A stretch of 64,000 bases of DNA from an uncultured Lachnospiraceae bacterium (GCA_945929965.1 CAMEOT010000001.1:1-64000), one strand, 5' to 3'. Shown: positions 30,162 through 42,469, counted from the first letter of the stretch. Program-made: numbers and translations. The notes: generated from the letters alone by a model not told the origin.

Positions 30162-30296
30162 ATTTTCTTGGAAAGTGGTTGAACCGCAGGGGCAATGCGA
30201 ACACGATGTTCGCGTTAGCCGATAAGTGCCATGGATGGCAACGTAAAGGCGGCCCCGTCATGATGAGAAGCACCTGGCCACTTTCCTTTAGAAAAT
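30162..30296 (-). repeat. Right (inverted) copy of structured element flanking the tandem repeat
   Basis: Reverse complement reads ATTTTCTAAAGGAAAGTGG...GTTGCCATCCATGGCA...GCGAACATCGTGTTCGC...CCACTTTCCAAGAAAAT. Confidence 0.75.
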
Positions 30297-30408
30297 CCAC
30301 AGTTGTAGCTAGCATCCGAGTCCGGGGCGGGCAGCCCATTCTGCGTGGATTTTAGAACAACTATTTCACTAACTTTCAAGTTAGTTTGGTGTAAAAACTC
30401 TAAAAACA

Positions 30409-30462
30409 ATGAATTCCGTACAAAAAAATTCCCAAATCCGGAATTTTTGTACGGAATTTCTT
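30409..30462 (-). terminator. Large inverted repeat, possible terminator of the heat-shock operon
   Basis: GAATTCCGTACAAAAAAATTCC-CAAATCC-GGAATTTTTGTACGGAATTTC. Confidence 0.5.
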
Positions 30463-30612
30463 CATTTTGCACGCTCAGCGAAAATAACGGCTTTTTGCAT
30501 GGCAAAATCTCATATTTTTGTATTTTTTTAGTAAAAAATAGGATTTTAAATACAGAGCTCTCCGCAATGAGCACGCTATTCATAAGATTGTCAGCAAAAG
30601 GCGCAGCCAATC

Positions 30613-31788
30613 TTATTTCCAAAATTTCTTTTTTTTACCATCCTTCGGCTCCTTGTTGTCTCCCTCTCCGCTTTCCGTTGTCTTCTTCACCGCATTCAGG
30701 GAATCTCCTGTCAGCGCATCAAACTGCTTTAACAGTTCCTTTGCCTCCGGTTTCAGCTTATCGGGAGTCTGTACCACCAGTGTTACATAATGGTCACCGC
30801 GAACGTCCTTGTTTCTCCAGGAAGGTACACCCTTGCCGCGGAGACGAATCTTCGTATCTGTCTGGGTTCCTGCCTTTACATCATAGACTACCTTACCGTC
30901 TACGGTATCGATCAATATTTCTCCGCCCAATGCAGCTACCGCAAAAGAGATCGGAACGGTAGAGAAGATATTGAAATCCTGTCTCTGGAAAATGGGGTGA
31001 CGGCCTACACGCACTTCTAACAACACATCACCTCTGGGACCGCCGTTAACACCGGGCTCTCCCAGACCGGGCTCACGAACAGCCTGACCGTTGTCAATAC
31101 CTGCGGGAATTACTACCTCATAACGTTTCTTCATCGGAATGTATCCGGTACCACGACAATCCGGACACTTCTCCTTGATCACCTTGCCGGTTCCCTGACA
31201 TTCGGGGCAAGTGTGTACTGTACGCATCGCGCCAAAGAGAGACTGTGAGTTATATACTACCTGACCCTTACCACCGCACTTTGTGCAGGTCTCCGGGCTG
31301 GTACCGGGCTTTGCTCCGGAACCGTTACAGGTCTTACAGGTCTCTTTTACCGTAGGCTCAATCTCCTTCTTACAGCCAAAAACAGCTTCTTCAAACGTAA
31401 TCTGAACACTGATGCGGACATCTGCGCCCTTCCTGGGGCCGTTATTTTGAGAATTTCTGCTTCTTCCGCCGCCAAAGAAATCTCCGAAAATATCACCGAA
31501 GATATCGCTGAAATCAGTTCCGCTGAAATCAAATCCACCGGCTCCGCCTGCACCACCGTCAAATGCCGCATGACCATACTGATCATACTGACGTCTCTTC
31601 TCGGGATCACTCAGCACGGCATAAGCCTCGGAAGCTTCTTTAAACTTCTGTTCTGCCTCCTTGTCTCCGGGGTTCATGTCGGGATGGTATTTTTTCGCCA
31701 GTACACGGTATGCTTTTTTGATTGCAGCATCATCTGCATTCTTATCTACACCGAGGACCTCGTAATAGTCTCTCTTTTGCTCTGCCAT
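30613..31788 (-). CDS. dnaJ: Chaperone DnaJ
   Basis: J-domain [22 protein letters not shown] with HPD; four CxxCxGxG-type zinc motifs. Confidence 0.97.
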   Translation of the reverse strand: MAEQKRDYYEVLGVDKNADDAAIKKAYRVLAKKYHPDMNPGDKEAEQKFKEASEAYAVLSDPEKRRQYDQYGHAAFDGGAGGAGGFDFSGTDFSDIFGDIFGDFFGGGRSRNSQNNGPRKGADVRISVQITFEEAVFGCKKEIEPTVKETCKTCNGSGAKPGTSPETCTKCGGKGQVVYNSQSLFGAMRTVHTCPECQGTGKVIKEKCPDCRGTGYIPMKKRYEVVIPAGIDNGQAVREPGLGEPGVNGGPRGDVLLEVRVGRHPIFQRQDFNIFSTVPISFAVAALGGEILIDTVDGKVVYDVKAGTQTDTKIRLRGKGVPSWRNKDVRGDHYVTLVVQTPDKLKPEAKELLKQFDALTGDSLNAVKKTTESGEGDNKEPKDGKKKKFWK

Positions 31789-31926
31789 TTTTGCACCTCT
31801 ATCACATAAATCTTAAGACGGTTGTGCACAGGGCACGCTTTCGCATACCCTGTGCCGCCTGTTATCACAATCACTGTTACACAGCATTTACTGTTATACC
31901 ACGGATTGCTCTGTTTGTGAAGTTAT

Positions 31927-33825
<1,899 letters not shown>

Positions 33826-33880
33826 TTATTCTCTGTTTTCATTTTATAGTTTCTATTTTCAAAAATATGTGATAATCAAA

Positions 33881-34522
33881 TTATTGAACAACGCCTACCA
33901 TGCTGTGTCTTACGACCATGTCATGGTATGTGTAACCCTTCTGAAGTTCCTGGGCTACTACACCGGATTCATACTCATCGCTCTCCACCTGCATCACTGC
34001 GTTATGAAGATTCGGATCAAATTCCTGTCCGACTGCCTCGATAGGTTTTACTCCGATGTTCTCAAGCTCTGTCATCAGCTGTTTGTAGATACGATTCATA
34101 CCGTCTACAAAAGGATCTTCTTTGGATTCCTCGGAAACCGTTGCCAGACCTCTTTCAAAATTATCTACTACCGGAAGGATCTTCTCGATCACACTCTTGG
34201 CACCGGTATCGAACATTGCCTGTTTCTCTTTATCGGTTCTCTTACGGAAGTTCTCGAACTCTGCCATCTGACGCTTTACTCTGTCTTCCAGCTGATCGAT
34301 CTTCTCCTTGTAGGAATCTTCCTTTTTGCTGAACTTTGCCTGCTTCTTTGCTGCCTTTTTGTCTTCCTTGCTCACGGGCTCCTCATTTTCTGTCTCTTCT
34401 TCCTTCAGCTCTTCGGCATCTGAAAGATCCTGTTCCATTTCTTCCTCTAATATTTCTTTTTCCTGATCTGCCATTCTTACTTTCCTTTCTGGAATCTGTC
34501 TATTCTTTGCGGTAAAGGTCAT
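33881..34522 (-). CDS. grpE: Nucleotide exchange factor GrpE
   Basis: AEFENFRKRTDKEK, GVKPIEAVGQEFDPNLHNAV, GYTYHDMVVRHSMV; between hrcA and dnaK. Confidence 0.96.
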   Translation of the reverse strand: MTFTAKNRQIPERKVRMADQEKEILEEEMEQDLSDAEELKEEETENEEPVSKEDKKAAKKQAKFSKKEDSYKEKIDQLEDRVKRQMAEFENFRKRTDKEKQAMFDTGAKSVIEKILPVVDNFERGLATVSEESKEDPFVDGMNRIYKQLMTELENIGVKPIEAVGQEFDPNLHNAVMQVESDEYESGVVAQELQKGYTYHDMVVRHSMVGVVQ

Positions 34523-35528
34523 CCAACTGGTTCTGTACGATTCTCAGCGTTCCGATGACCTTGTCATAATCCATTCTCTTGGGCCCTATGATTCCTATGG
34601 TTCCCTTCATGCCTTCGCCTAATTCATAAGTAGCTGTCACAACACTGCAGTCCTTCATGCCCTGCACCGGTGTCTCGTCTCCGATGTACACCTGAATACC
34701 TGTGCTACCCTCGTCTGCCAGGGATTCCTGGATCAGACCGCCTAACTGCTGCTTCTCCTCGAAAGCATTGATCAATTCACTTGCCTTGGACTGATCTGCC
34801 AGTTCCGGATACCGGAAAATGTTGTTCGCGCCACTGGTGTAAATCTCCAGGTCTTCGTCTGCTTTGATGGCATCTGCCACGGCATCGATCACCTCGCTGA
34901 CGATCTCACTGTGGATTCCGGCCTGCTGCTTCATCGCTGCGATCATCCCTAAGTTGATCTCCTCCATGGACAATCCATTAAGGTGTGTGTTCAACAGGAT
35001 ATTCAGCTTCAGCATTGTCTCATCATCCAGTTCCTGATTCACCGCCAGGATATTGTTCTTGATCACATTGCCTTCGGCGACGATGACTGCCAAAATCTGT
35101 CCGGCATCTACCTGGGACAGCTGGATGAACTTCAACTTGTTGTGATGTACCTGTGGAGCGCTGATCATGGTGGCGTACTGTGTGTTCTGAGCCAGAGTCT
35201 TAACTACCTGCTTTAACAGGTTCTCCAGCTTATCCTGTCTCTCTAAGAGCATATCCTTCATCTCATTGACTTCCTGCTCTCTGGTCGCCATCATGGTATC
35301 CACATAGAAGCGATATCCCTTATCAGACGGAATTCTTCCTGCGGAAGTGTGGGGCTGTATGATATAACCCATCTCCTCCAGATCTGACATCTCGTTCCGA
35401 ATGGTTGCCGAGCTTAAATTCAGATCCGTATATTTCGAAATGGTTCTGCTGCCTACCGGCTCTCCCGTTTCCAAGTAGTTCCGGATAATGGCTTGCAATA
35501 TAATTGTTTTTCTGTCATCCAATTGCAT
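34500..35528 (-). CDS. hrcA: Heat-inducible transcription repressor HrcA
   Basis: GEPVGSRTISKYTDLNLSSATIRNEMSDLEEMGYIIQPHTSAGRIPSDKGYR. Confidence 0.97.
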   Translation of the reverse strand: MQLDDRKTIILQAIIRNYLETGEPVGSRTISKYTDLNLSSATIRNEMSDLEEMGYIIQPHTSAGRIPSDKGYRFYVDTMMATREQEVNEMKDMLLERQDKLENLLKQVVKTLAQNTQYATMISAPQVHHNKLKFIQLSQVDAGQILAVIVAEGNVIKNNILAVNQELDDETMLKLNILLNTHLNGLSMEEINLGMIAAMKQQAGIHSEIVSEVIDAVADAIKADEDLEIYTSGANNIFRYPELADQSKASELINAFEEKQQLGGLIQESLADEGSTGIQVYIGDETPVQGMKDCSVVTATYELGEGMKGTIGIIGPKRMDYDKVIGTLRIVQNQLDDLYRKE

Positions 35529-35550
35529 TCCATCACTCCCTTTGGGATTA

Positions 35551-35577
35551 TTAGCACTCATCTAAAAGGAGTGCTAA
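35551..35577. promoter_or_regulatory. CIRCE operator (HrcA binding site)
   Basis: TTAGCACTC-N9-GAGTGCTAA, perfect match, upstream of hrcA. Confidence 0.98.
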
Positions 35578-35680
35578 CATCTTCTTACCCTAAAATATCA
35601 CTACCGGGTATTATTGTCAACCGATTTTCCGGAAAATAATTCTAAACAAATCTAAAGAAATCATAAAGACAGAACCGGCA

Positions 35681-37093
35681 CTATTCCAGTACCAGTCCTG
35701 TCTCTAAATATACGGGAAGAGCCCGTACAAATACCATATCTATTGTGCCTCCGATAATGATCAGGAAGCATACCGCAATGCCTGCGTTTACCAACCATCT
35801 CGGAAAAGTCCTGCCTCTGAAGCTGATTTCCGAAAGCTTCTGAATCCCTTTTATCATATAATACATTAACGGAAGCAGTGCCGGGAGCAGGTAACGTCCC
35901 TGGTTCTGATAATCTGTGGTATATGCATAATAAATTGTCAGAAAAACCGGCATGAAAATGCAATACAACATATTGATATGAAAGAACCATTCTCTTCCGG
36001 ATATTTTACGCCGCTTTTTATAACGGATCAGATACAGAAGCGCTCCCACAATGCCTGCTGCAAAAAATACTTTATATGCCCGGTACAGCCAGATGGAGCC
36101 ATATATGGACATGGAACCAAATGCCCCCACAAAGCTGTGGAACAGTCCGGACAAGGTATATCGTTCCCGGAACATTTCGAATACTGTATATCCCATGGAG
36201 TGATAGGTCTGCATCGTCAGGGGATTTACGCTCTCTATCGCATACTGTATTGCCATTTTTTCCCGGGTGGCAAGTCCTAACAGATCTCCGTCCAGTACTA
36301 TATAACTTCGAATGAACCACCATCCGATTCCTATCAGGACCACCGCCGCAATAAAGCAGCCGTATTTTAACATCTTCTTCCAGTCATAAGAATAACCGCC
36401 ACTCTCCTTTTTCTGTAAAAAGAACATTACAAACAGTAAAATGCAGCTTAAGATATATCCATAAGCATTATAATAAGAAAGTGCGCATAAAATAATACCT
36501 CCGCTCATCCACAGACTGTTCCGGACATTGATGCCGTCCCGGTAAACACAGATCAGCGCGTATACCATCATCGCCGTGGACAGCATGCAGCAGGAATCCG
36601 TATTCACATAGGTATGCATAAACAGTCCTTCCGGCAGATAGGTCACCGCGAAACAGAACAGCCAACGGAATCTGTCATCCTGAAATACTCTCTTCCCAAT
36701 AAAGTATACAACAACTGCCATCAACAGTCCGAAAGTCACATTCACCAGGCGTGCCGTGTACAGCAACGCGATCTCGGATTCCGTGAACAGGCTGACAAAA
36801 CGCATGATATACCCCTGTACAATATAAGGAAACACGTTATACAACGCATAAGAAAATCCATACGCCGGAATCCGCACTTCTTCCTCCAGTCCCGTGGGGA
36901 TTCTGCCGTATTTGCAGATAAACTGCGGAATCAGATATCTCGCATGCTCATCGGGCGGGTTACCGAACAGGGGCGGTGTATTGGCGAGGGGCTGCAGCAG
37001 GGCGATGGTAAGCGCCAGTGCCAGAAAGCCCAGCAGATATAATGTAAAAATAATCTTTTCTGATTTTTTCTGCATTCTGTCATCCTTTAACAT
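35681..37093 (-). CDS. Polytopic membrane protein, DUF2142/glycosyltransferase-like
   Basis: 470 aa; NPPDEHARYLIPQF N-terminal loop plus many TM segments. Confidence 0.65.
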   Translation of the reverse strand: MLKDDRMQKKSEKIIFTLYLLGFLALALTIALLQPLANTPPLFGNPPDEHARYLIPQFICKYGRIPTGLEEEVRIPAYGFSYALYNVFPYIVQGYIMRFVSLFTESEIALLYTARLVNVTFGLLMAVVVYFIGKRVFQDDRFRWLFCFAVTYLPEGLFMHTYVNTDSCCMLSTAMMVYALICVYRDGINVRNSLWMSGGIILCALSYYNAYGYILSCILLFVMFFLQKKESGGYSYDWKKMLKYGCFIAAVVLIGIGWWFIRSYIVLDGDLLGLATREKMAIQYAIESVNPLTMQTYHSMGYTVFEMFRERYTLSGLFHSFVGAFGSMSIYGSIWLYRAYKVFFAAGIVGALLYLIRYKKRRKISGREWFFHINMLYCIFMPVFLTIYYAYTTDYQNQGRYLLPALLPLMYYMIKGIQKLSEISFRGRTFPRWLVNAGIAVCFLIIIGGTIDMVFVRALPVYLETGLVLE

Positions 37094-37214
37094 TGTGATA
37101 ATAATGATACAAAGACCCCAAAGTGATTATTCAACTTTGGGGCCTGCTCACAAGTATTCTTACGAATGCAAGCATTCGACGTATACTTTGCTCATTTTAT
37201 CTGACTCTGGATAA

Positions 37215-37685
37215 TTATATGTAGAAGCTTCCGGTGGTCTCTTTGTTCATTACATAGTAAACCATGTTCTCTTCGGGTTTTACATATAATTCTACGCTGG
37301 TCAGATCAGCTGCCTTCTGCTTCAGATCGTATTTCCATACATCCTTTGCAATCTTCAGCAGATCTTCCTGAGAATAGGACTTGCCGCCGAACTGAACACT
37401 GATCTCGCTCTTTAACTCTGCCTTTTTTGCTGCGGGTTTCTTAGCGGGTGCTTTCTTAGCGGTTTCCTTTTTTGCTGTCTCTTTCTTAGCTGCGGGCTTT
37501 TTAACCTCTGCCTTTACAGGTGCTTTTACTTCGGCCTTTGCTACAGGTGCCTTCTCAGCTTCCTTCGCAGCGGTCTTGGTTTCTGTCTTAACTGGAGTTG
37601 TCGGTGCTGCTTTCTTCACTTCTGCCTTAGGCGCTTCCACTTTCGCTGCTGCTACTGGTGCTACAGTTTTCTTAACTATTGCCAT
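37215..37685 (-). CDS. DUF6465-like protein with Lys/Ala/Pro-rich (histone H1-like) N-terminus
   Basis: KKPAAKKETAKKETAKKAPAKKPAAKKAE tract then folded C-terminal domain. Confidence 0.75.
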   Translation of the reverse strand: MAIVKKTVAPVAAAKVEAPKAEVKKAAPTTPVKTETKTAAKEAEKAPVAKAEVKAPVKAEVKKPAAKKETAKKETAKKAPAKKPAAKKAELKSEISVQFGGKSYSQEDLLKIAKDVWKYDLKQKAADLTSVELYVKPEENMVYYVMNKETTGSFYI

Positions 37686-37803
37686 GTTACCGTCTCCCTT
37701 CTGTACGAATCATGTACAAAAAATATTTTCATTCTCCTCACAAGTACCGTATTCCGGCGCTCGATAAGGGTAGTGTATTCCATTTCCTTATAATTGTCAA
37801 CTG

Positions 37804-38715
37804 TTATGCGAATACAAGGAAGTACAGTAATACGATAATCCCCAGTACGATCCGGTACCATCCGAAGACCTTAAAGTCATGCTTTTTGATATATCCCATC
37901 AGGAAGCGAAGCACGAACAGGGATACAATAAAGGATACCACCGTACCGACCAGAAGGCAGGCAAGCTCCATTCCCGTGAATGCAAATCCAAACTTCAACA
38001 ATTTCAGAAGACTCGCTCCAAACATAACGGGAATCGCCAGAAAGAAGGTGAATTCCGCTGCCACTGTTCTCGATATTCCAATCATAATAGCTCCCAGGAT
38101 CGTAGCTCCGGAGCGGGAGGTTCCGGGCAGTGCCGCCGCTACAAGCTGGCACAGACCGATGATCAGTGCATCTCTGTAAGTCAGCTGAGACAATTTTGTT
38201 GTGGTAGGTACACGGTCCTTATTCCAATTCTCGATCACGATAAACAGTACGCCGACCACTACCAGCATTACAGCTACCACTATGGCCTGAATTGTAACAC
38301 CACTGCTTCCGATCTCTTTTTGGAAGGCTTCTCCCACCGCATCATCAAATAACAGACCGTATACGACTGCCGGGATACATGCCACAACGATCTTCACCCA
38401 CATCCAGAAAGCATCCATGCTCAGTGCCACATTTCCCACTGCGGGATCTTTTGCGGATTTTACAATGCCTCCCTTTTTCGGCTGCTTATTTTTCTTCAGG
38501 TAAAAGGGCCAGATCTTGTTCCAGAACAATACAACCACCGCTAAAATAGCTCCCAGCTGAATGACTACATCGAACATATCGAAAAAGCCTTCACTGGTCT
38601 GCTTAAAAGGGATCAGACGTTCCACCAGGATCAGATGTCCCGTGCTGCTGATCGGCAGCCACTCGGTAATACCTTCTACAATACCGTAAATAATTGCTTT
38701 GATAATTTCTAACAT
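37804..38715 (-). CDS. uppP: Undecaprenyl-diphosphatase
   Basis: GIVEGITEWLPISSTGHLIL and LPGTSRSGATILGAIMIGISR. Confidence 0.96.
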   Translation of the reverse strand: MLEIIKAIIYGIVEGITEWLPISSTGHLILVERLIPFKQTSEGFFDMFDVVIQLGAILAVVVLFWNKIWPFYLKKNKQPKKGGIVKSAKDPAVGNVALSMDAFWMWVKIVVACIPAVVYGLLFDDAVGEAFQKEIGSSGVTIQAIVVAVMLVVVGVLFIVIENWNKDRVPTTTKLSQLTYRDALIIGLCQLVAAALPGTSRSGATILGAIMIGISRTVAAEFTFFLAIPVMFGASLLKLLKFGFAFTGMELACLLVGTVVSFIVSLFVLRFLMGYIKKHDFKVFGWYRIVLGIIVLLYFLVFA

Positions 38716-38751
38716 TTCTTTTCTCTCTATACTTTCTTATATTTTTAGTAC

Positions 38752-39606
38752 TTACTTTTCCAGATATGCCAGCAGATCCTCGTAGCAGGCTTCTGCTTCC
38801 CGATAACCCTCTTCGTATAAGGCAATCAGTTTGTCTTTGTCCTTCTCGATCCGTCCCACATCACTCTTTTTATGAGGACGGATTACGAATGCCTGACCGC
38901 ATTTCTCCTGTCTTTCGATGTAGTCCAGGCACTCATTATAACGGATATGTCTGTCCGCCATGAGTTCATATACTTTAGGATATTTCAGATATCTGAGTTT
39001 TATGAGTCCTAACTGCGATGCGGAGGCGGGTTTTCTCACGAATCCCACTTCCTTGGTCATGACAACGATGTTTTTACGGTTGCCGTCCAGGATCGATTTC
39101 TCCAGAGGAATTGCATCGCTGATGCCACCGTCCAGATACAGCTTCCCATCTATTTTTACATTCCGTGCCACTAACGGCAGGGATGCGGAAGCACGGATCT
39201 TGTCAATATCTTTGCGGATATCACGGACACGCAGATACTCCGGCTGTCCCGTCTCGATGTTGGTCACCACGCTGTAAGCCTTGCCGGGATATTTTTCAAA
39301 TGTTTCATAGTCATACGGATACAGATATTCCGGGATCAGGTGATAACAGAAATCCACATTGAACAGATCTCCGCTGGTCAATAAGCTCTCCAGGCTGCAA
39401 TACCGTCTCGTATCCAGATAATCCACGCTGACACTCAGCGCCCGCCCCTTTTGTCTGGACAGATAGCTGCACATATGACACGCTCCGGCAGATACCCCAT
39501 AGATATGGGAGAAGTCAATTCCTTTTTCGGTAAAAAAGTCCAACACTCCGGCGGTATAGACACCCTTCATGCCACCGCCTTCCAATACCAGTCCTGCCTG
39601 ATACAT
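38752..39606 (-). CDS. Patatin-like phospholipase family protein
   Basis: LEGGGMKGVYTAGVLD, GVSAGA (GxSxG), YLDGGISDAIP (DGG). Confidence 0.93.
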   Translation of the reverse strand: MYQAGLVLEGGGMKGVYTAGVLDFFTEKGIDFSHIYGVSAGACHMCSYLSRQKGRALSVSVDYLDTRRYCSLESLLTSGDLFNVDFCYHLIPEYLYPYDYETFEKYPGKAYSVVTNIETGQPEYLRVRDIRKDIDKIRASASLPLVARNVKIDGKLYLDGGISDAIPLEKSILDGNRKNIVVMTKEVGFVRKPASASQLGLIKLRYLKYPKVYELMADRHIRYNECLDYIERQEKCGQAFVIRPHKKSDVGRIEKDKDKLIALYEEGYREAEACYEDLLAYLEK

Positions 39607-39607
39607 C

Positions 39608-40822
39608 TTACAATGACTCCTTTCCGTACTCAGTCTTTACAAATTTTCGAAAGGCTTCCAGAGATCTCTCTACCTTCTCCGTGTCCACACAGTAGGCCAT
39701 GCGGAAATATCCGGGTGCGCCAAAGCTGTCGCCCGGTACCAGAACGAGATCATATTTCAATGCTTTCTGGCTGAATACCTTGGCATCCTCTTCCAGCGCC
39801 TTCGGGAAAATGTAGAAGGTTCCGCCGGGCTTCACACAGGTGAATCCCAGGTCTAGCAGTTCTTTATAGAGGATGTTCATATTCGTCTCATACACCGACA
39901 GATCCGCTGTCTTGTCCAGTACCTGTGCCACTGCCAGCTGGATAATGGAAGGAGGACAGTTATGTCCGATACCGCGGGAGATCTGTCCGCACATATTGAT
40001 CATGGTCTCCGCATCCTCACATGCCGGGTTCACTGCCACATAACCGATACGTTCTCCCGGCAGGGACAGGGATTTGGAGAAGGAATAGCACATGATGGTA
40101 TTGTCATAAAAATAGGATACGCAGGGGCTGTCCACACCTTCAAACACGATCTCACGATAAGGTTCATCGGAGATCAGATAAATAATATGACCGTATTCCC
40201 GTGACTTTTCTCTCAGGATATCTGCCAGTCTCTGCAATGTCGGGGTGGAATATACCACACCGGAGGGGTTGTTGGGAGTATTGATCAGTACTGCCTTGAC
40301 TTTCTCCGTCAGCATCTCCTCAAACGCCTCAAAGTTGATCTGGAAATTCTCCAGATTGGGCGGAACCACCTTCAGTACCGCTCCGGTGAGATCCACATAA
40401 GGATGATATTCCGGGAAAAACGGCGCAAAAGTCAAGATCTCATCTCCCGGCTCCGTCACCAAGCGAAAAGCATGTGCCAGCGCTCCGGCCGCCCCGGATG
40501 CCATGAAAATATGCTCTTTGCGATAAGGCAGTCCGAACCTCTTCTCCAGGTTCTCCGCAATTGCCTCCCTGACACTTGTAATACCGAGGCTGGGACTGTA
40601 GCCGTGCAGTTCCAATGGTTCCTTCGTCGCCAGCATATGGATCATACGGTCGGTAAATTCTCTGGGAACCGGAACGGAAGGATTCCCCAGGCTGTAATCA
40701 AATACGTTCTCGTATCCGATCTCCTGTCCTCTTGCCGTAGCGAATTCCGAAAGCTGCCGGATCACTGATTTTCCCGACAGCATGTCTTTGTATTTCTGAA
40801 CTAACATACTACGCTCTCCCAT
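39608..40822 (-). CDS. Pyridoxal phosphate-dependent aminotransferase
   Basis: NTPNNPSGVVY, SDEPYREIVF, YSFSKSLSLPGERIGYV. Confidence 0.94.
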   Translation of the reverse strand: MGERSMLVQKYKDMLSGKSVIRQLSEFATARGQEIGYENVFDYSLGNPSVPVPREFTDRMIHMLATKEPLELHGYSPSLGITSVREAIAENLEKRFGLPYRKEHIFMASGAAGALAHAFRLVTEPGDEILTFAPFFPEYHPYVDLTGAVLKVVPPNLENFQINFEAFEEMLTEKVKAVLINTPNNPSGVVYSTPTLQRLADILREKSREYGHIIYLISDEPYREIVFEGVDSPCVSYFYDNTIMCYSFSKSLSLPGERIGYVAVNPACEDAETMINMCGQISRGIGHNCPPSIIQLAVAQVLDKTADLSVYETNMNILYKELLDLGFTCVKPGGTFYIFPKALEEDAKVFSQKALKYDLVLVPGDSFGAPGYFRMAYCVDTEKVERSLEAFRKFVKTEYGKESL

Positions 40823-40840
40823 CTGCGCTGTCTGCGCTGT

Positions 40841-42469
40841 TTATTTGATCTCTATAAACTTATCTCTGAACTTTTCCGTGGACAGACAGATGCCGTCTCT
40901 TCCACAGTTTTTTGCCTTATAGAGAAGATCATCCGCTCTGGAAGTGAAATCCCACTCTCTGTTATTTTCCACCGGGATTCTTGCAAAGACTCCCTGGCTG
41001 ATGGATACGTATTTACTGCATCTACTGCACTCATGCGGTATTTTTAACGCACGGACCTCTCTGAGAATGTCCTCTGAAATTCTCCGGATCTGCTCCGCCG
41101 TCATTCCGGTATATACGATCATAAATTCATCGCCACCGTATCTGGCGCAAAATACCTGTCCTGGAATCTGTATCTTTTGCAGAACTCCGGCAATGGCTTT
41201 CAGACACCGGTCTCCCATCAGATGACCGTAGTGATCATTGTACTCTTTGAAAAAATCAATATCCATAAGCTCCACACCCATGATCTCCTCTTCCGCATAG
41301 GCGTGTTCGAAGCAGCCGGTAAAATATTCATGCAGGTATGTCCGGTTGGCAAGTCCTGTCAGTTCATCATGCATTGCCAGATTCTCCAGTGCCTGATTGG
41401 AGGCCTGCATATTCTCCCAGTCCATGGTGACATTTTTCAGCCGATCCTGTAATTCCATGACATTGATCAGTGCCTGGCGATTTTCCTGCCGGAACTTCTC
41501 ATAGAGTTCAAAATACTTTCGGGTATATGCGATGTATTCCTGCATGTCTCCCCTGCTCAGAATGCTCTGAGACTTGAAAGGATACAGATCCAGATAAATA
41601 TTGTAATGCTCTTCCACATCTTTCTCATCTATGATGTGAATCAGTTGTTCCAGATATTTTCCGTCCGGTAAAAATGCAAGGATCCCCGCCAATATTACCA
41701 GATTATCCAGAATATCTTCAAACATATCGGGATCTTGCAGGTGTTTCAGGATATCTTCCGCAAGCTTTACCGCTTCCTCGTCATGTCCCTGCACCGCTTC
41801 ACAGGGGATCCGATACATCTCCACCGTTATGTGAGAGTAATAGGTGTCCGGCTCTCTGCGAAGAATCTCTTCAATGTCTTCCCATAATTTCAGAGCCTGT
41901 TCCTTATCCCCCTGATACAAATAGCAGCAACCGCATTCCACCATACAGTTGATCCTGTTATAATTCAGATAATAGTTGCTCTCCGAACGGTTGTAGCAGT
42001 CGATTGCCGTGCGGTAATGCTGGATTGCTTCCTGCCTCAGCCGCATTCTCACCAGTGTGTAGGCAATATTGCTCTCCGCCATTCCCTGTATGTAATAATA
42101 ATGATACTTTTCCGCGTACTGCAGACTGTTATAATACGAGCTGAGCGCCACCATCCGGTTATTTTTCCGGTCGGACGCTGCTCCCATCATATTGTAAGTC
42201 CGTGCCAGAAGTTCGTACATCTGAGAGTTTTTCAGATATCCCACGCTCTCCGTCAGACTCTGTATCGTGCTCTCATATTGCCCGTTCTGCCAGTAATATT
42301 CCGCCAGATAATACAGTCCGAGTCCCGCCAGCTTCTGGGATCCGGTGTCCGCCGCATATTCCAGCACCCTCTGGCAGGTCTCATTGTCCAGGCATTTGCC
42401 GTTCTCTCGCAGCTGTATCGTGTCGCTTATGAAATTTTGAACGGTCTGTGGTAAGCCCTTTAAATCCAT
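40841..42469 (-). CDS. TPR-containing diguanylate cyclase
   Basis: TPR-like N-terminal helices; C-terminal RYGGDEFMIVYTG (intact GGDEF). Confidence 0.92.
   Translation of the reverse strand: MDLKGLPQTVQNFISDTIQLRENGKCLDNETCQRVLEYAADTGSQKLAGLGLYYLAEYYWQNGQYESTIQSLTESVGYLKNSQMYELLARTYNMMGAASDRKNNRMVALSSYYNSLQYAEKYHYYYIQGMAESNIAYTLVRMRLRQEAIQHYRTAIDCYNRSESNYYLNYNRINCMVECGCCYLYQGDKEQALKLWEDIEEILRREPDTYYSHITVEMYRIPCEAVQGHDEEAVKLAEDILKHLQDPDMFEDILDNLVILAGILAFLPDGKYLEQLIHIIDEKDVEEHYNIYLDLYPFKSQSILSRGDMQEYIAYTRKYFELYEKFRQENRQALINVMELQDRLKNVTMDWENMQASNQALENLAMHDELTGLANRTYLHEYFTGCFEHAYAEEEIMGVELMDIDFFKEYNDHYGHLMGDRCLKAIAGVLQKIQIPGQVFCARYGGDEFMIVYTGMTAEQIRRISEDILREVRALKIPHECSRCSKYVSISQGVFARIPVENNREWDFTSRADDLLYKAKNCGRDGICLSTEKFRDKFIEIK

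Noticed and set aside
29341-30622. Short ORFs in the repeat locus (29341-29529, 30085-30339, 30215-30622)
   Set aside because: They run through inverted repeats and hairpins, have no family motifs and no convincing SD; better explained as non-coding.
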